A stretch of 64,000 nucleotides of DNA. Origin: Granulosicoccus sp964449565. Lineage in GTDB: Bacteria > Pseudomonadota > Gammaproteobacteria > Granulosicoccales > Granulosicoccaceae. Position 1 is the first letter of the stretch; every line of letters starts with the position of its first letter. The notes under the pieces were generated by a model that was given only the letters and a program-made list of their open reading frames with translations, ran no database searches and had not been told where the DNA came from. Location: assembly GCA_964449565.1 (NCBI GenBank), contig CAYUZB010000007.1, forward strand, positions 8,768 to 72,767, read 5' to 3'. The position numbers were made by a program, and so were the translations under genes. This document shows, in pieces, positions 26,131 to 35,498 of this stretch.

Positions 26131-28174
26131 ATCGGGCTTTCGCCAGTGCAAGATTCAGTGATCGTAACTCACGTTTGATTGTTTTCAAGGTGGTTTTGTT
26201 TTGTGCGTCGTTGTTTTGGCTGAATCGCACTTCGGCAAACGCTTGCTGCAGCTGTCGCAAGCGTTGTGCTTGAGTCGGGTGTGCTTCGGCGACACGTGTC
26301 AGGAATTCTTCCGGGGTCTCCGCGTTCTTGCGAATGATGCCTCGACGGGCCAGCAGACGGCATAGCCGGTCCCAGGACTTTTCAGTTTCGGTCAGTTTGG
26401 CAGCCGCGATAGCCGGCAAGCCAAGTACGGCTAAAGACCAGAGTGCTGCAGCCAAACTGATTACAGCGGCGATCTGCCATAGTGCTGGTTTTGCCAAGCC
26501 GAGTTTCTTCAGCAAGTTCGCCTGTGACTCATTATCGAAATTAACCACAAGACGTTGCCACTGATGGTTCATCGCGTCCCAGTGCAAATTCAGGTCTTTG
26601 ATCCAGCCACCGTTCAAACGGGCCATTCTAGGAAGCGTGTCACCATCTGGCAGCGCAGATGCTACTCCTTGTTCGACGCGGGACGGGGCAACTGCGGCTG
26701 TCGGATCATAGCGTCGCCATGCACCATCAATATAAGCCTCGGCCCAGGCATGCGCATCGGATTGCCGAACGATCATGTAGTCCTCGTTCATCTCACCGCC
26801 CTGATAGCCCGTGACGACGCGTGATGGAATGCCGGCGCTTCGCATCATGACAACAAAAGCGGCTGCATAGTGTTCGCAGAATCCGGAGCGGGTCTGGAAC
26901 ATGAATTCGTCAACCGGTGCGTCACCGAGTAGTTGTGGTTTCAGGGTGTAGTGAAACGGTTTTTCGTTGAAATGATTCAGAACATTTTGTGCGAATGCGG
27001 CATCTGAACCTGCTTGTTGGCGCATTTCTCGCGCTAACGCTGTTGTTTTTAGATTCTTGCCTGCCAATTGCAGATTTTCAATGGAAGGCTTTCGCAGTGG
27101 TACCAGTTGATTGCTCAAACTTGAGCTTTGACGGTAGCGGATTACCTGGCTTACCGTGTCTTTGCTAATTAGTTGTCCATCTGCCAACAAGCGCGCGACG
27201 GGGTTGTCCTGGTTGTTATTGATACCGTCATCGCCGGATCCTGTGTGTGGTAATGACACAGGATTGTCCAGTGCAAAAAGCCAGCGCTGCTTGTGTGGCT
27301 GCAACGTGACTGTGTAATTCACCGCATCCGCTGGATCACTATTGTTTCGCTGCAGGTTGACTGAGCGATGGGCCTCTATCGGTACGTTGACGGCGCGCTT
27401 TCCTTGTGACCATCGTTTTCCATCAAATTTGTTCAGAACCGGCCCACGCCAGTAACGCAAGGCATTCGGTGGCGGTGATTCATCAAAATCAACGCGAAAG
27501 GCTACGGCGGGCGATTGAATGAGGTTTGCGATGGACCCAGGGTCCATGGTGTCAGATAGTCCCGTGGTTGCCATGGCATCTTCGGGTAAAGACCATAGTG
27601 GTCCAGGCAGACGTGGGAAAACCATGAATAACAGCGCCGCGATGGGTGCGCCTTGCAATAATAGTTTGCCGATGAGTTTGACTTGCGTCTTGCTGGCGAC
27701 TGGGTTTTTCGGATCTCTAAGTATGCAAAGTGCATGTCCAAGCGCTACAACGGCTGGCAAGGTGACCAGCGCGGACAGAATGCTTTGCGAGTAGAAATAT
27801 TGGGTGAGCAATAGAAAGGCGGCAAGGCACAGCAATAGCGTTGCGTCACTCGGGCGTTTGAGTTCAGCGCTTTTGGCCGCGACGAGCAGGAACAGAAAAG
27901 CGACCGATGGGTCACGACCGAGAAAATATCCGTACTGTAGTCTGATGATTATCGCCGCTCCGATGGCAATGGCAGTTATCGCCCATGGGGAAAGAAGGCG
28001 TTTGATAAAACGTTTGTCGGGATAACGCAATGCCGCAAAACGAGTTGACACGATACTTGCGCCAAGCAAGCTTACCCACAGAGGCAGATGCAGAACGTGG
28101 GGGACTTGTACAAGGAATAAAAGCACTATCAAGGCTTTGATCGTGCGCGCGTCCAGTTCCTCGGTAGTGCTCAT
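26114..28174 (-). CDS. tgpA: TgpA-type transglutaminase membrane protein (DUF3488/DUF4129)
   Basis: An N-terminal half of several membrane helices (residues ~1-200) precedes a periplasmic transglutaminase domain and a C-terminal membrane helix with a charged cytoplasmic tail. The catalytic triad appears as C433, H475 and D490 in RSGFCEHYAAAF, QSDAHAWAE and RRYDPTA. TgpA of Pseudomonas is essential for viability and has peptidoglycan/periplasmic transglutaminase-like roles. The ATG at 28174 overlaps the stop of the DUF58 gene by four bases. Gene order MoxR-DUF58-TgpA is a conserved operon. Confidence 0.92.
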   Translation of the reverse strand: MSTTEELDARTIKALIVLLFLVQVPHVLHLPLWVSLLGASIVSTRFAALRYPDKRFIKRLLSPWAITAIAIGAAIIIRLQYGYFLGRDPSVAFLFLLVAAKSAELKRPSDATLLLCLAAFLLLTQYFYSQSILSALVTLPAVVALGHALCILRDPKNPVASKTQVKLIGKLLLQGAPIAALLFMVFPRLPGPLWSLPEDAMATTGLSDTMDPGSIANLIQSPAVAFRVDFDESPPPNALRYWRGPVLNKFDGKRWSQGKRAVNVPIEAHRSVNLQRNNSDPADAVNYTVTLQPHKQRWLFALDNPVSLPHTGSGDDGINNNQDNPVARLLADGQLISKDTVSQVIRYRQSSSLSNQLVPLRKPSIENLQLAGKNLKTTALAREMRQQAGSDAAFAQNVLNHFNEKPFHYTLKPQLLGDAPVDEFMFQTRSGFCEHYAAAFVVMMRSAGIPSRVVTGYQGGEMNEDYMIVRQSDAHAWAEAYIDGAWRRYDPTAAVAPSRVEQGVASALPDGDTLPRMARLNGGWIKDLNLHWDAMNHQWQRLVVNFDNESQANLLKKLGLAKPALWQIAAVISLAAALWSLAVLGLPAIAAAKLTETEKSWDRLCRLLARRGIIRKNAETPEEFLTRVAEAHPTQAQRLRQLQQAFAEVRFSQNNDAQNKTTLKTIKRELRSLNLALAKARFSQAN

Positions 28175-29124
28175 CGCGGATGTCCGTGCAAGGCAAGTGC
28201 TGTTAGTGCCTTTCTTTGTTGTTCCGGGCCGTGATTGAACTCGAGTTCCTCGGCTGGCAGTCTGAGCGCGTAGTCGGCATTGCCCGATTCCGCTTTCAAT
28301 ACCCACGCTGCTATACGCGATAGTTGTTCTTCCAGTGTACCTGCGCGTGCCTGTTCGAGTGAGAATTCAGTCCGCGCATCGCCAGCCTCGGTGTCGAAAG
28401 TTTTGACCTTCAGACCCAGACCTCGAGCGGCTGATTTCCAGGCGATAGAGCCGATTGAGTCGCCGGCCTGGTAGTCGCGAAGTCCGGAAACATCGCCTTG
28501 TCTCGCGCTGGTTTGCTGGGCACCGTCGGCGTCGCTCAACACACTGGGTAGTTCAGGTGGATCCGACTCTGGAACCGGATAGACAATGCCTTTGATATCG
28601 GCATGCAGATAGCTCCAGCCGGTCCACAGCCCGAGTGGCCAGTCGCTTTGCAGTGTCAGCCTTCCCAGCGACTGATATCCGCGTTTGATGGTGTTGGCAC
28701 TGATTGTTACCTCAGTGGACTCCAGAGAAGCAATGGCGATATTGTCGCTTCGATTGTTTTTAGTTATCAGATTCAGACCATGGCGATCGGTGCCGCTTGG
28801 GTTGTGTACTTTCAAGTAGAAGGGTAGTTTGTCACCGGCGAAAGTGTCCCCTCCACTCATGTGCTGAACGACGATGCCGGAAATATTTTTATAGGTTTGA
28901 AGTAACGTCGCTGCGAACAATCCAGTCAGCAAAAAGCACAAGGCGTAACCAAGGCTCAGTGCATAGTTGATAGAGGCAATCAGCATGAGCAGCAAGGCTG
29001 CCAGGAACGCCCAACCGCGACGTGTTGGCAGGATATAAATTCGCTGGTGTTCAACCTTGTGTGGCAGTAGGTCAAGCGCCTGTGTCCTGAACAGACGTTG
29101 CCAGATGTGCGACAGGGTGTTCAT
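28171..29124 (-). CDS. DUF58 domain protein
   Basis: The protein has two N-terminal membrane helices and a C-terminal DUF58 region with DYQAGDSIGSIAWKSAAR, the family hallmark. DUF58 proteins occur with MoxR ATPases and TgpA-like transglutaminases and often with VWA proteins; the role is unclear, perhaps in envelope assembly. ATG 29124 has GGAG eight bases upstream. The gene follows the MoxR gene by 17 bp and overlaps tgpA. Confidence 0.9.
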   Translation of the reverse strand: MNTLSHIWQRLFRTQALDLLPHKVEHQRIYILPTRRGWAFLAALLLMLIASINYALSLGYALCFLLTGLFAATLLQTYKNISGIVVQHMSGGDTFAGDKLPFYLKVHNPSGTDRHGLNLITKNNRSDNIAIASLESTEVTISANTIKRGYQSLGRLTLQSDWPLGLWTGWSYLHADIKGIVYPVPESDPPELPSVLSDADGAQQTSARQGDVSGLRDYQAGDSIGSIAWKSAARGLGLKVKTFDTEAGDARTEFSLEQARAGTLEEQLSRIAAWVLKAESGNADYALRLPAEELEFNHGPEQQRKALTALALHGHPR

Positions 29125-29141
29125 TTGCAAGGCTCCAACGC

Positions 29142-30095
29142 TCAGGGCATTGGAACCTGGTCCAGAATGTCTTCCGCCAATGCTTGACCGCTACTGACTC
29201 GCCCTGTCAGTCGATGTCCGCTCATCGCTGGAAAAACAGCTCTGACATCATCGGGCAGTACATGATTTCTACCGGCGAGAAATGCATAGGCTCGCACCAG
29301 TCGAACCAAATTCAAACCCGCCCTTGGGCTCAAACCGGTACCGTGATGAACCGCACCTTCGCGTGTGATCGATAGCAGTGCCTGGATGTAGTCGAAGATG
29401 GGTGGAGCGATATGCACCTGTTCAGCGGTTTTGGACCAGGTCTTGACCTGATCAGGGTCTGTTATGGCCGACAGTTCTGAGAGACTGGTGCGGCGATCAC
29501 CATGTTCCAGTAACTCGCGTTCGATCTTTTTGTCGGGGTAGCCAATTTCGATACCGACGAGGAAGCGGTCAAGTTGCGACTCGGGCAAGGGAAAAGCCCC
29601 GAGTTGGTCAGCAGGATTTTGCGTTGCGATAACAAAGAAATCGTCGTTAAGCGGGTAGGTTTGGCCATCGACAGATACCTGACGCTCTTCCATCGCCTCC
29701 AACAGTGCGCTTTGCGCCTTCGGCGGCGCCCGGTTGATTTCATCGGCGAGCAATATGGATGTAAACACCGGGCCGGGTTTGAATTCGAAATTCTGCGTTG
29801 TTGTATTGAAGATCGACGCGCCTACGATATCTGCCGGTAACAGATCGCTGGTGAACTGAACACGGGTCCAGGGCATGCCAAGAACGGCGCCCAGAGCTTG
29901 TGCCAAAGTTGTCTTGCCAACTCCTGGGACATCTTCAATCAACAAATGTCCTCGGGCAATCAGGCAGCTTAGCGCCAGGGTCACCTGCTCTTGCTTGCCG
30001 AGTAGGATTTGTTCAAGGGCACTCTGTGCAGTTGCAACGGGCTGGCTTGTCCCGGTTGGCAGGGAGTGGATATCGGCAGCGGCTGTTTGGTTCAT
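29142..30095 (-). CDS. MoxR-family AAA ATPase
   Basis: This AAA+ protein of 317 residues has Walker A GVPGVGKTT, Walker B LLADEINRAPP and sensor-1 FVIATQNP. It also has MoxR features such as EAMEERQVSVDG and the C-terminal GLSPRAGLNLVR. MoxR proteins are chaperone-like ATPases that often help assemble or activate VWA-domain partners. Here it leads the operon with DUF58 and TgpA. No VWA partner is adjacent. Confidence 0.93.
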   Translation of the reverse strand: MNQTAAADIHSLPTGTSQPVATAQSALEQILLGKQEQVTLALSCLIARGHLLIEDVPGVGKTTLAQALGAVLGMPWTRVQFTSDLLPADIVGASIFNTTTQNFEFKPGPVFTSILLADEINRAPPKAQSALLEAMEERQVSVDGQTYPLNDDFFVIATQNPADQLGAFPLPESQLDRFLVGIEIGYPDKKIERELLEHGDRRTSLSELSAITDPDQVKTWSKTAEQVHIAPPIFDYIQALLSITREGAVHHGTGLSPRAGLNLVRLVRAYAFLAGRNHVLPDDVRAVFPAMSGHRLTGRVSSGQALAEDILDQVPMP

Positions 30096-30593
30096 ACAAG
30101 CGTTATCGGCTGATAGAGCCGGGACTCCTGTGTGTATGGGCCCGGCGTGGGTGTATTTCGTTTACTGACACGTAATCTGTGAGCAATGCCTCAATTCCTG
30201 TCCGGCAATATCGCCAGTCGAACTGTAAGCGCCACCCGGTTGATACACAATTCATTTGTCAAAAGAATTGCTCGTGAATTAATCCTGACCGCCAATCTCC
30301 TTACAAGTTGCTTTTTCTGTCTGGTGCTTGGTATTCCAGTGGGGTTGTCGCTTGGGGTTAGGGTTATGCCACCCACGAAATCGATCAATGCCCCGAATAT
30401 CCTGTTTTTATGTCGGGCGACGAGCGAACGGACTGGCAATTTTGACGCGGCAGGACAACAGCCCCTGTCGGAAGTGCAGTCGGTGTACGCGCCCCAATAA
30501 TCAAGGCCCTGTCGCCAGTGCAGGTACGAACAACGTAGACCAAGCGCTATTGTTATACTGGACTGGAATTCCTGAACCTGTTATAGCGCTTTC
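30096..30593. other. Intergenic region between divergent moxR and DUF349 genes
   Basis: About 500 bp separate the two divergent starts, so promoters for both operons are expected. A possible -10 box TATACT lies at 30554-30559, about 35 bases before the DUF349 start; no good -35 is seen. Short open frames here have no Shine-Dalgarno or family resemblance and are not annotated. Confidence 0.5.
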
Positions 30594-33404
30594 ATGCGTG
30601 TGAAAAATTTTCTTAAATCATCGTCACACCACCAGCACAAGGACCCGACGGTACGTCGTGAAAGCCTTGATCAGCTGGATGCGGTAGACAGCGATTCTCA
30701 GGCGATAATCATCGAGCTGGCTTCCAATGATCCAGACGTCACGGTCAGAACAGCCGCGATTGCCAAGTTGACTGATCTCGCTGTACTTCGCGAATTACTT
30801 GATGCCAATGGCGACAGCGCAGAAGCGATTCGCGGTGCTGCAGAGTCTCGCTTGTCAGAATTGCTGGAGCAGGATGCCGTCAGCGATATCGCTGTACGGG
30901 CCCTGCTGGCCTCGCATGCTCCGCGACTGGCTGTTTCTATTGCCTCCTGCAGTGCTGCCAAAGCCCAGCGAGAGATGGCACTCGATGCAATTACTGAAGA
31001 ATCTTCATTGCTGGATATCGTTCAGCAGACACGTTCACACGATACGCGACTCGCTGCGGCTAGCCGTCTGACGAAACACGATACGATTCGAGCTGCACTG
31101 ACTGCCGTTCGTTCACGTGACAAAGTCGTTGCAAAGCAATTGCAGCAACGCCTCGATGAGGAAGCTGCGCGCGAAGCCGCGCGCATAGCAACGACTCATG
31201 CAGTTGGTGCTGCACTGCAATCAGCCGAAGAATTGTCAGAGTCGGTTTGGTCGCCACAATTCAAGGGGCGCTATCAAGAATTGGAACAACGTTGGAAAGC
31301 ATTTGACGAAGCCGATATCGCTGATCGTGACCTCGCTTTCAAAACGGCAATGAACAAGGCTGGCAAAGTGCTTGCGGAACACGAAGAAAAAGTGGCCGGT
31401 GAAGCAAAAGCAGAGGAGTCAGCACTTGCCGATACTTCAGCTTCAGAAAAATCTGCTGAAGGCGTGGCGCCAGTTATTGTCGAACATAGTGCCGAGCTTA
31501 AAGGTGTGATTGAAAAGCTTGGCAGTAGCGATATAGAAGCATTGTCAGCTAACCTGGAGACGCTCAAGGGAGACATGAGCGACTTGCCAGCTGACGCAAG
31601 CAAGCTGGTTCAGCACGCTGAAGCTATTGCCGTTCTGTTCAACCCGCCATTCGAGATGCAAAAAGCTCGGCCGGGTACCTTGAAACAGCGAATGAAACGT
31701 GTTGAGGCTTTGCTCGATACCGAGACTCTGCTGCCGGGTGTGGATGTCGCTGAGCTTGACTATATGGGTGAATTCAAAGCCCATTTGCCTGCTTTGCAAA
31801 ATAGAATGGGCAAAGCCGAGCAGGAATCAGCCGACCGCGTCAAAGCGACTCATAGACAGTTTGCAGCTTTGTCCGGCATCATCAAAGAAGGTAAGTGGGG
31901 CCCGGCCAATAGCATGATGCGCCGACTCCAGAAAAAGATCGAGGCCATGGAGCCAGCGGAACGTTCAGGGCTGGATGACAAACTGAACAAAGCCAATGTG
32001 CAGCTGACGGAAATGGCTGATTGGCAGGATTTTGCGGCGCGGCCAAAACTTGAAGCGCTGTGCGAATCGATGGAAGCGCTACCATCTAAGTCGTTGACAC
32101 CAGAACCTTTAGCCAAGGAAGTTCGCGAGCTGCAAAAGAGTTGGAAGTCCTTAGGGGTAAGCCGCGCTTCAAACGAACTGTGGTCGCGTTTCAAGACAGC
32201 CGGTGACGTCGCCTATGAGCCTTGTAAGGCCTGGTTTGATGAAAAACAAAAACTGCGCCAGCAAAAGCTTGATGCAAAAGCTGCTCTGTGCGACGAGCTA
32301 GAGACGGAAGCTGCGAAGCTTGGCGAAGATACTGTCGATTACAAGGCGATTCAGAAACGTGTCAACATTGCCAAGCGTGAATGGACCAAGAATCGTGTTC
32401 AGGATCGCAAGCCTGACAAGGCGCTAGAGGCTCGATTTTCAGATGCCTTAAAGCCGTTCGATACTGTGCTGGCTGAGCAGTATGATGCCAATGCGAGTGC
32501 TAAACAGGCACTGGTCGAAAAAGTTGCCGCACTCGCCGAAGGCGAGATCAATCAACACAGTGCCAATCAGGCCAAGCGATTGCTGAGTGCCTGGAAACTT
32601 GTAGGTGTGATGCGTCGCAAGGAAGATCAAGCACTGTGGGAAGTCTTCAATGGGCATCTCGGTACGATTTTCAAGCATCAAAACAAGGTTGAGCGCGATA
32701 AGAAGCGAGCAGGGCTTGAGCATGTATTTCGCGCCAAGGACATCATCAAGAAACTCAAGTCCTTGGCTCGAGCCGATACTCTCGATGAGGGAGAAGTACA
32801 GGGCCTGGCAACCGAGTTTCAAGGACTTGCCGAATTTCCTGAACGGGACAAGAAGTTCTTGTTGCGAGATTTTCGCTCGGCCATCGATGCTTGCGGCCGC
32901 GTACAAGACAAGGCTTCGAAACGTCGAGTGCATGCTGAATATGAAGAGCGCATGCGGTTGGTCGGTCTCTGTGAGCAACTGGAATTAGCTGTTGAAGATC
33001 CGACAGCTGCGAGTGATACATTACGTGATGACGTGGTACATGGCTGGGATTCCACAGAGACGCGGCTAGGCCGGGAAGTGGCTGTAAAGCTTGAAGCTCG
33101 CCGGGATTCGGCACTTTCACATCTTGATAATGGCACACAGCCCGATTACTCTGCGAATGAGGAAATGCGTCGCGATCTATTAATAAAAATGGAAGTTGCC
33201 GCTGATATCGAAACACCTGCCGATGACAAGTCTCGACGGATGCAATACCAGTTAGCCAATTTGCAAGCAGGAATGAGTAGTGCAAGTGAAGATAAAAAAA
33301 CTGTGCTTGGCGAGTTGGAAGGTCAATGGCTGGCAGCTCCGCCGGTGAGACAGGCGATTAAAGACAGCTTGCAGTCGCGATATTTGAAAGCGTGCAAACG
33401 ATAG
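30594..33404 (+). CDS. DUF349 domain protein
   Basis: This is a 936-residue, highly charged, helical protein with no membrane helices and no signal peptide. The N-terminal ~200 residues look like HEAT-type helical repeats (VRRESLDQL, VRTAAIAKL, ALLASHAPR). Later segments carry several repeats with the W-x-x-x-(R/N)-(R/V) patterns of DUF349, and the middle has coiled-coil-like stretches. DUF349 proteins are found in many proteobacteria with unknown function. It starts with ATG, and an EAL gene follows 10 bp after its end. Confidence 0.83.
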   Translation: MRVKNFLKSSSHHQHKDPTVRRESLDQLDAVDSDSQAIIIELASNDPDVTVRTAAIAKLTDLAVLRELLDANGDSAEAIRGAAESRLSELLEQDAVSDIAVRALLASHAPRLAVSIASCSAAKAQREMALDAITEESSLLDIVQQTRSHDTRLAAASRLTKHDTIRAALTAVRSRDKVVAKQLQQRLDEEAAREAARIATTHAVGAALQSAEELSESVWSPQFKGRYQELEQRWKAFDEADIADRDLAFKTAMNKAGKVLAEHEEKVAGEAKAEESALADTSASEKSAEGVAPVIVEHSAELKGVIEKLGSSDIEALSANLETLKGDMSDLPADASKLVQHAEAIAVLFNPPFEMQKARPGTLKQRMKRVEALLDTETLLPGVDVAELDYMGEFKAHLPALQNRMGKAEQESADRVKATHRQFAALSGIIKEGKWGPANSMMRRLQKKIEAMEPAERSGLDDKLNKANVQLTEMADWQDFAARPKLEALCESMEALPSKSLTPEPLAKEVRELQKSWKSLGVSRASNELWSRFKTAGDVAYEPCKAWFDEKQKLRQQKLDAKAALCDELETEAAKLGEDTVDYKAIQKRVNIAKREWTKNRVQDRKPDKALEARFSDALKPFDTVLAEQYDANASAKQALVEKVAALAEGEINQHSANQAKRLLSAWKLVGVMRRKEDQALWEVFNGHLGTIFKHQNKVERDKKRAGLEHVFRAKDIIKKLKSLARADTLDEGEVQGLATEFQGLAEFPERDKKFLLRDFRSAIDACGRVQDKASKRRVHAEYEERMRLVGLCEQLELAVEDPTAASDTLRDDVVHGWDSTETRLGREVAVKLEARRDSALSHLDNGTQPDYSANEEMRRDLLIKMEVAADIETPADDKSRRMQYQLANLQAGMSSASEDKKTVLGELEGQWLAAPPVRQAIKDSLQSRYLKACKR

Positions 33405-33414
33405 TGTTGCTCTC

Positions 33415-34587
33415 GTGAATACGCCTTTGACGCGCGCCACGCTTGAGCGCGCCATGAGTAACGATGAGCTGGTGCTGTACTACCAGCCAAAAATATGCCT
33501 GTTAACCGGTGATGTCATTGGGGCAGAAGCACTGGTACGTTGGGCTGATGGTACTCGCGAGATCATTCCTCCTAATGAATTTCTGCCATTGGCTGAAAGC
33601 AGTGGGCTTTTGCATGACTTGACCATGCGCTTGCTTGATCAGGTCACCGATGCGGCAGTTGAGCTTCGTGGGCATGCCAGTGATCTGGCCTTGTCGATGA
33701 ATGTAGCGCCAAATGATCTTGCTTCGAACAAAATCAGCAACCGTATTGGCGAGCTTCTGGCACAGGAAACTATCAGTCCTGAAGATCTGCAGATCGAGAT
33801 TACCGAGAGCGCGGTTATGGGTAATGTCGAGCGCGTGCGGGATGATCTTGAGCGACTGAATCGGCTCGGTATCAAAGTGTTGATGGATGATTTTGGAACC
33901 GGTTACTCGTCGATTGATCGCTTGAGTCAATTACCGTTCGATGCACTGAAGCTTGATCAAGGCGTGGTCAAACGTATGGGTAGTTCACGCCAGAGTCTTG
34001 ATGTCGTGCGTTCTGCTATATCCATGGCACGAGAGCTCGGCATGACATCGGTTGCTGAAGGTATTGAAACGGAAGGGGTATACAACTTCCTGATCGCTAA
34101 CGGGTGCGAAGAAGCGCAGGGGTACTACATCGCTCGCCCCATGTCATTGGCTGACCTGATCGGGTTTGTCTCTGAGACGCATGACTTTGAAGGCTCACAA
34201 ATTGGTCGAGTACATCAGGCAACCTTGAACTTGATGCACTTTCGCAAATCCCTTGTCGATGCTGCTTACTGCAGCCAGTTGGGTGTAGGTGTCGCTCTCG
34301 AATCAGTTATTGATCCGGGGCTCTGTACTGATGTGAAACACTCGCGCATGGGCGAATGGTATTTTGGTATCGGGAAAAAACTCGAGAAATTTGCAACCTA
34401 TCGCGCGATTGAGAAACCGCTGTACGATATGCACTTGGCCGGTCAGCAATTCATCCAGCTTTTATCATCCGATGTGGGTGCAGCAAAGCTCAAGGCGGGT
34501 ATACATGAAGTTGATAAACAGTTTGATCGATTGGTAGACTTGTTGCACGCTCTTGAGCGCGATCTTGTGAGTGAAAAGCTACATTAA
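33415..34587 (+). CDS. EAL-domain c-di-GMP phosphodiesterase with C-terminal CZB-like domain
   Basis: The EAL domain (residues 1-250) has EAL at 38-40, the catalytic loop DDFGTGYSS and the AEGIE segment, so it should be an active c-di-GMP phosphodiesterase. Residues ~270-390 resemble a CZB zinc sensor. In that domain H275 and H340 are kept, but the Cys of the CxxG motif is Ser (S310 in HSRMGEW) and the first His of HxxxH is Leu (L336). There are no membrane helices. GTG is the start, ten bases after the DUF349 stop. The protein would tie c-di-GMP breakdown to an unknown signal. Confidence 0.86.
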   Translation: MNTPLTRATLERAMSNDELVLYYQPKICLLTGDVIGAEALVRWADGTREIIPPNEFLPLAESSGLLHDLTMRLLDQVTDAAVELRGHASDLALSMNVAPNDLASNKISNRIGELLAQETISPEDLQIEITESAVMGNVERVRDDLERLNRLGIKVLMDDFGTGYSSIDRLSQLPFDALKLDQGVVKRMGSSRQSLDVVRSAISMARELGMTSVAEGIETEGVYNFLIANGCEEAQGYYIARPMSLADLIGFVSETHDFEGSQIGRVHQATLNLMHFRKSLVDAAYCSQLGVGVALESVIDPGLCTDVKHSRMGEWYFGIGKKLEKFATYRAIEKPLYDMHLAGQQFIQLLSSDVGAAKLKAGIHEVDKQFDRLVDLLHALERDLVSEKLH

Positions 34588-34611
34588 TTGTTATCGATAA
34601 TTGTTATCGAT
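34586..34611. repeat. 13-bp tandem duplication at the EAL gene end
   Basis: AATTGTTATCGAT occurs twice back to back. It begins within the EAL stop codon and ends next to the stop of the convergent dehydrogenase gene. It looks like a small duplication in the convergent intergenic space. Confidence 0.85.
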
Positions 34612-34612
34612 T

Positions 34613-35419
34613 TTATGGTCCAAGCGATGGCAGTGTGCGCAAGCACTCCAGTAACACACGATCATACTCATCAACATTGCGTGATAGTCCATCGAGTGCG
34701 CATTGCACATCTTTTTCAAGAATTCCAATAGTATTGTTTTTTGCATAGGTTTCATGTGCCCAGCTTATGTCATCGAAATGATCGCCATACCAGGTTGCCC
34801 CCGAACTCGCTGACATGACTTCAAGTAATTTACGGGTGTCAACCCCCTCCCGAACAGCATCGGCCAACACGCGTCTGACCGCGACAACGGTTGCAGCTGC
34901 TACCGTATTGTTCAGTGTCTTTACTTGCATTCCATGACCTAAAGGTCCGAGATGAAATTGATGCCTGCCCATTGCCTTGAACAAGGGCATCATTCTGTTG
35001 ATGTCATTAGCTGTACCGCCGAGCATAAAACTCAAAGTGCGGTTAAATGCAGCTAGTGGCGCGCCCGACATGGGAGCGTCAATCAATGCAACATCGTCAG
35101 GTAATCGTTCCCTGAGTTTCATGACACTGGCAACTGATACCGTTGATGAAAGGATGCAGGTGCGCGGGTAACTATGCTCTGGCGTGGCAAACAAGGCTTG
35201 ATCATCAAAGCACACGGCGTTGACTTCAGCATCGTCGCGAACCACGATCAATACGACATCAGCAATGATGTCTTTTGGATCTTTAACGAATGATAAATCG
35301 CACTCTTTTAGTGCGTCCGATGGCATGGTGTCAAAACAGTGCACAGTGAAGTCATTGTCGTGCAGTGCAGTTGCCATTGGCAGGCCCATAGCTCCAGCCC
35401 CGGTAAGCAATATTTTCAC
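34613..35419 (-). CDS. NAD(P)-dependent beta-hydroxyacid dehydrogenase (3-hydroxyisobutyrate dehydrogenase family)
   Basis: The Rossmann GAGAMGLPMA begins at residue 7, the substrate-loop DAPMSGAP is in the middle, and the catalytic Lys sits in VKTLNNTVAAA. This is the 3-hydroxyisobutyrate dehydrogenase/tartronate semialdehyde reductase family; the substrate is not fixed. The protein is somewhat short (268 residues versus about 290-300). GTG start, with GAGGG six bases upstream. It is divergent from amtB and only 79 bp separate the starts. Confidence 0.88.
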   Translation of the reverse strand: MKILLTGAGAMGLPMATALHDNDFTVHCFDTMPSDALKECDLSFVKDPKDIIADVVLIVVRDDAEVNAVCFDDQALFATPEHSYPRTCILSSTVSVASVMKLRERLPDDVALIDAPMSGAPLAAFNRTLSFMLGGTANDINRMMPLFKAMGRHQFHLGPLGHGMQVKTLNNTVAAATVVAVRRVLADAVREGVDTRKLLEVMSASSGATWYGDHFDDISWAHETYAKNNTIGILEKDVQCALDGLSRNVDEYDRVLLECLRTLPSLGP

Positions 35420-35498
35420 AATTTGCCCTCTATTGATTCTCTATGCACCCTATCAGGGCTGTTATCATTTGGCGGCTTTTTCAACATCAGAGTGCGCT

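Noticed and set aside
30186..30500. Open frame of 104 codons between moxR and the DUF349 gene
   Set aside because: No Shine-Dalgarno, no family resemblance and unusual composition; it lies in a promoter-bearing gap.
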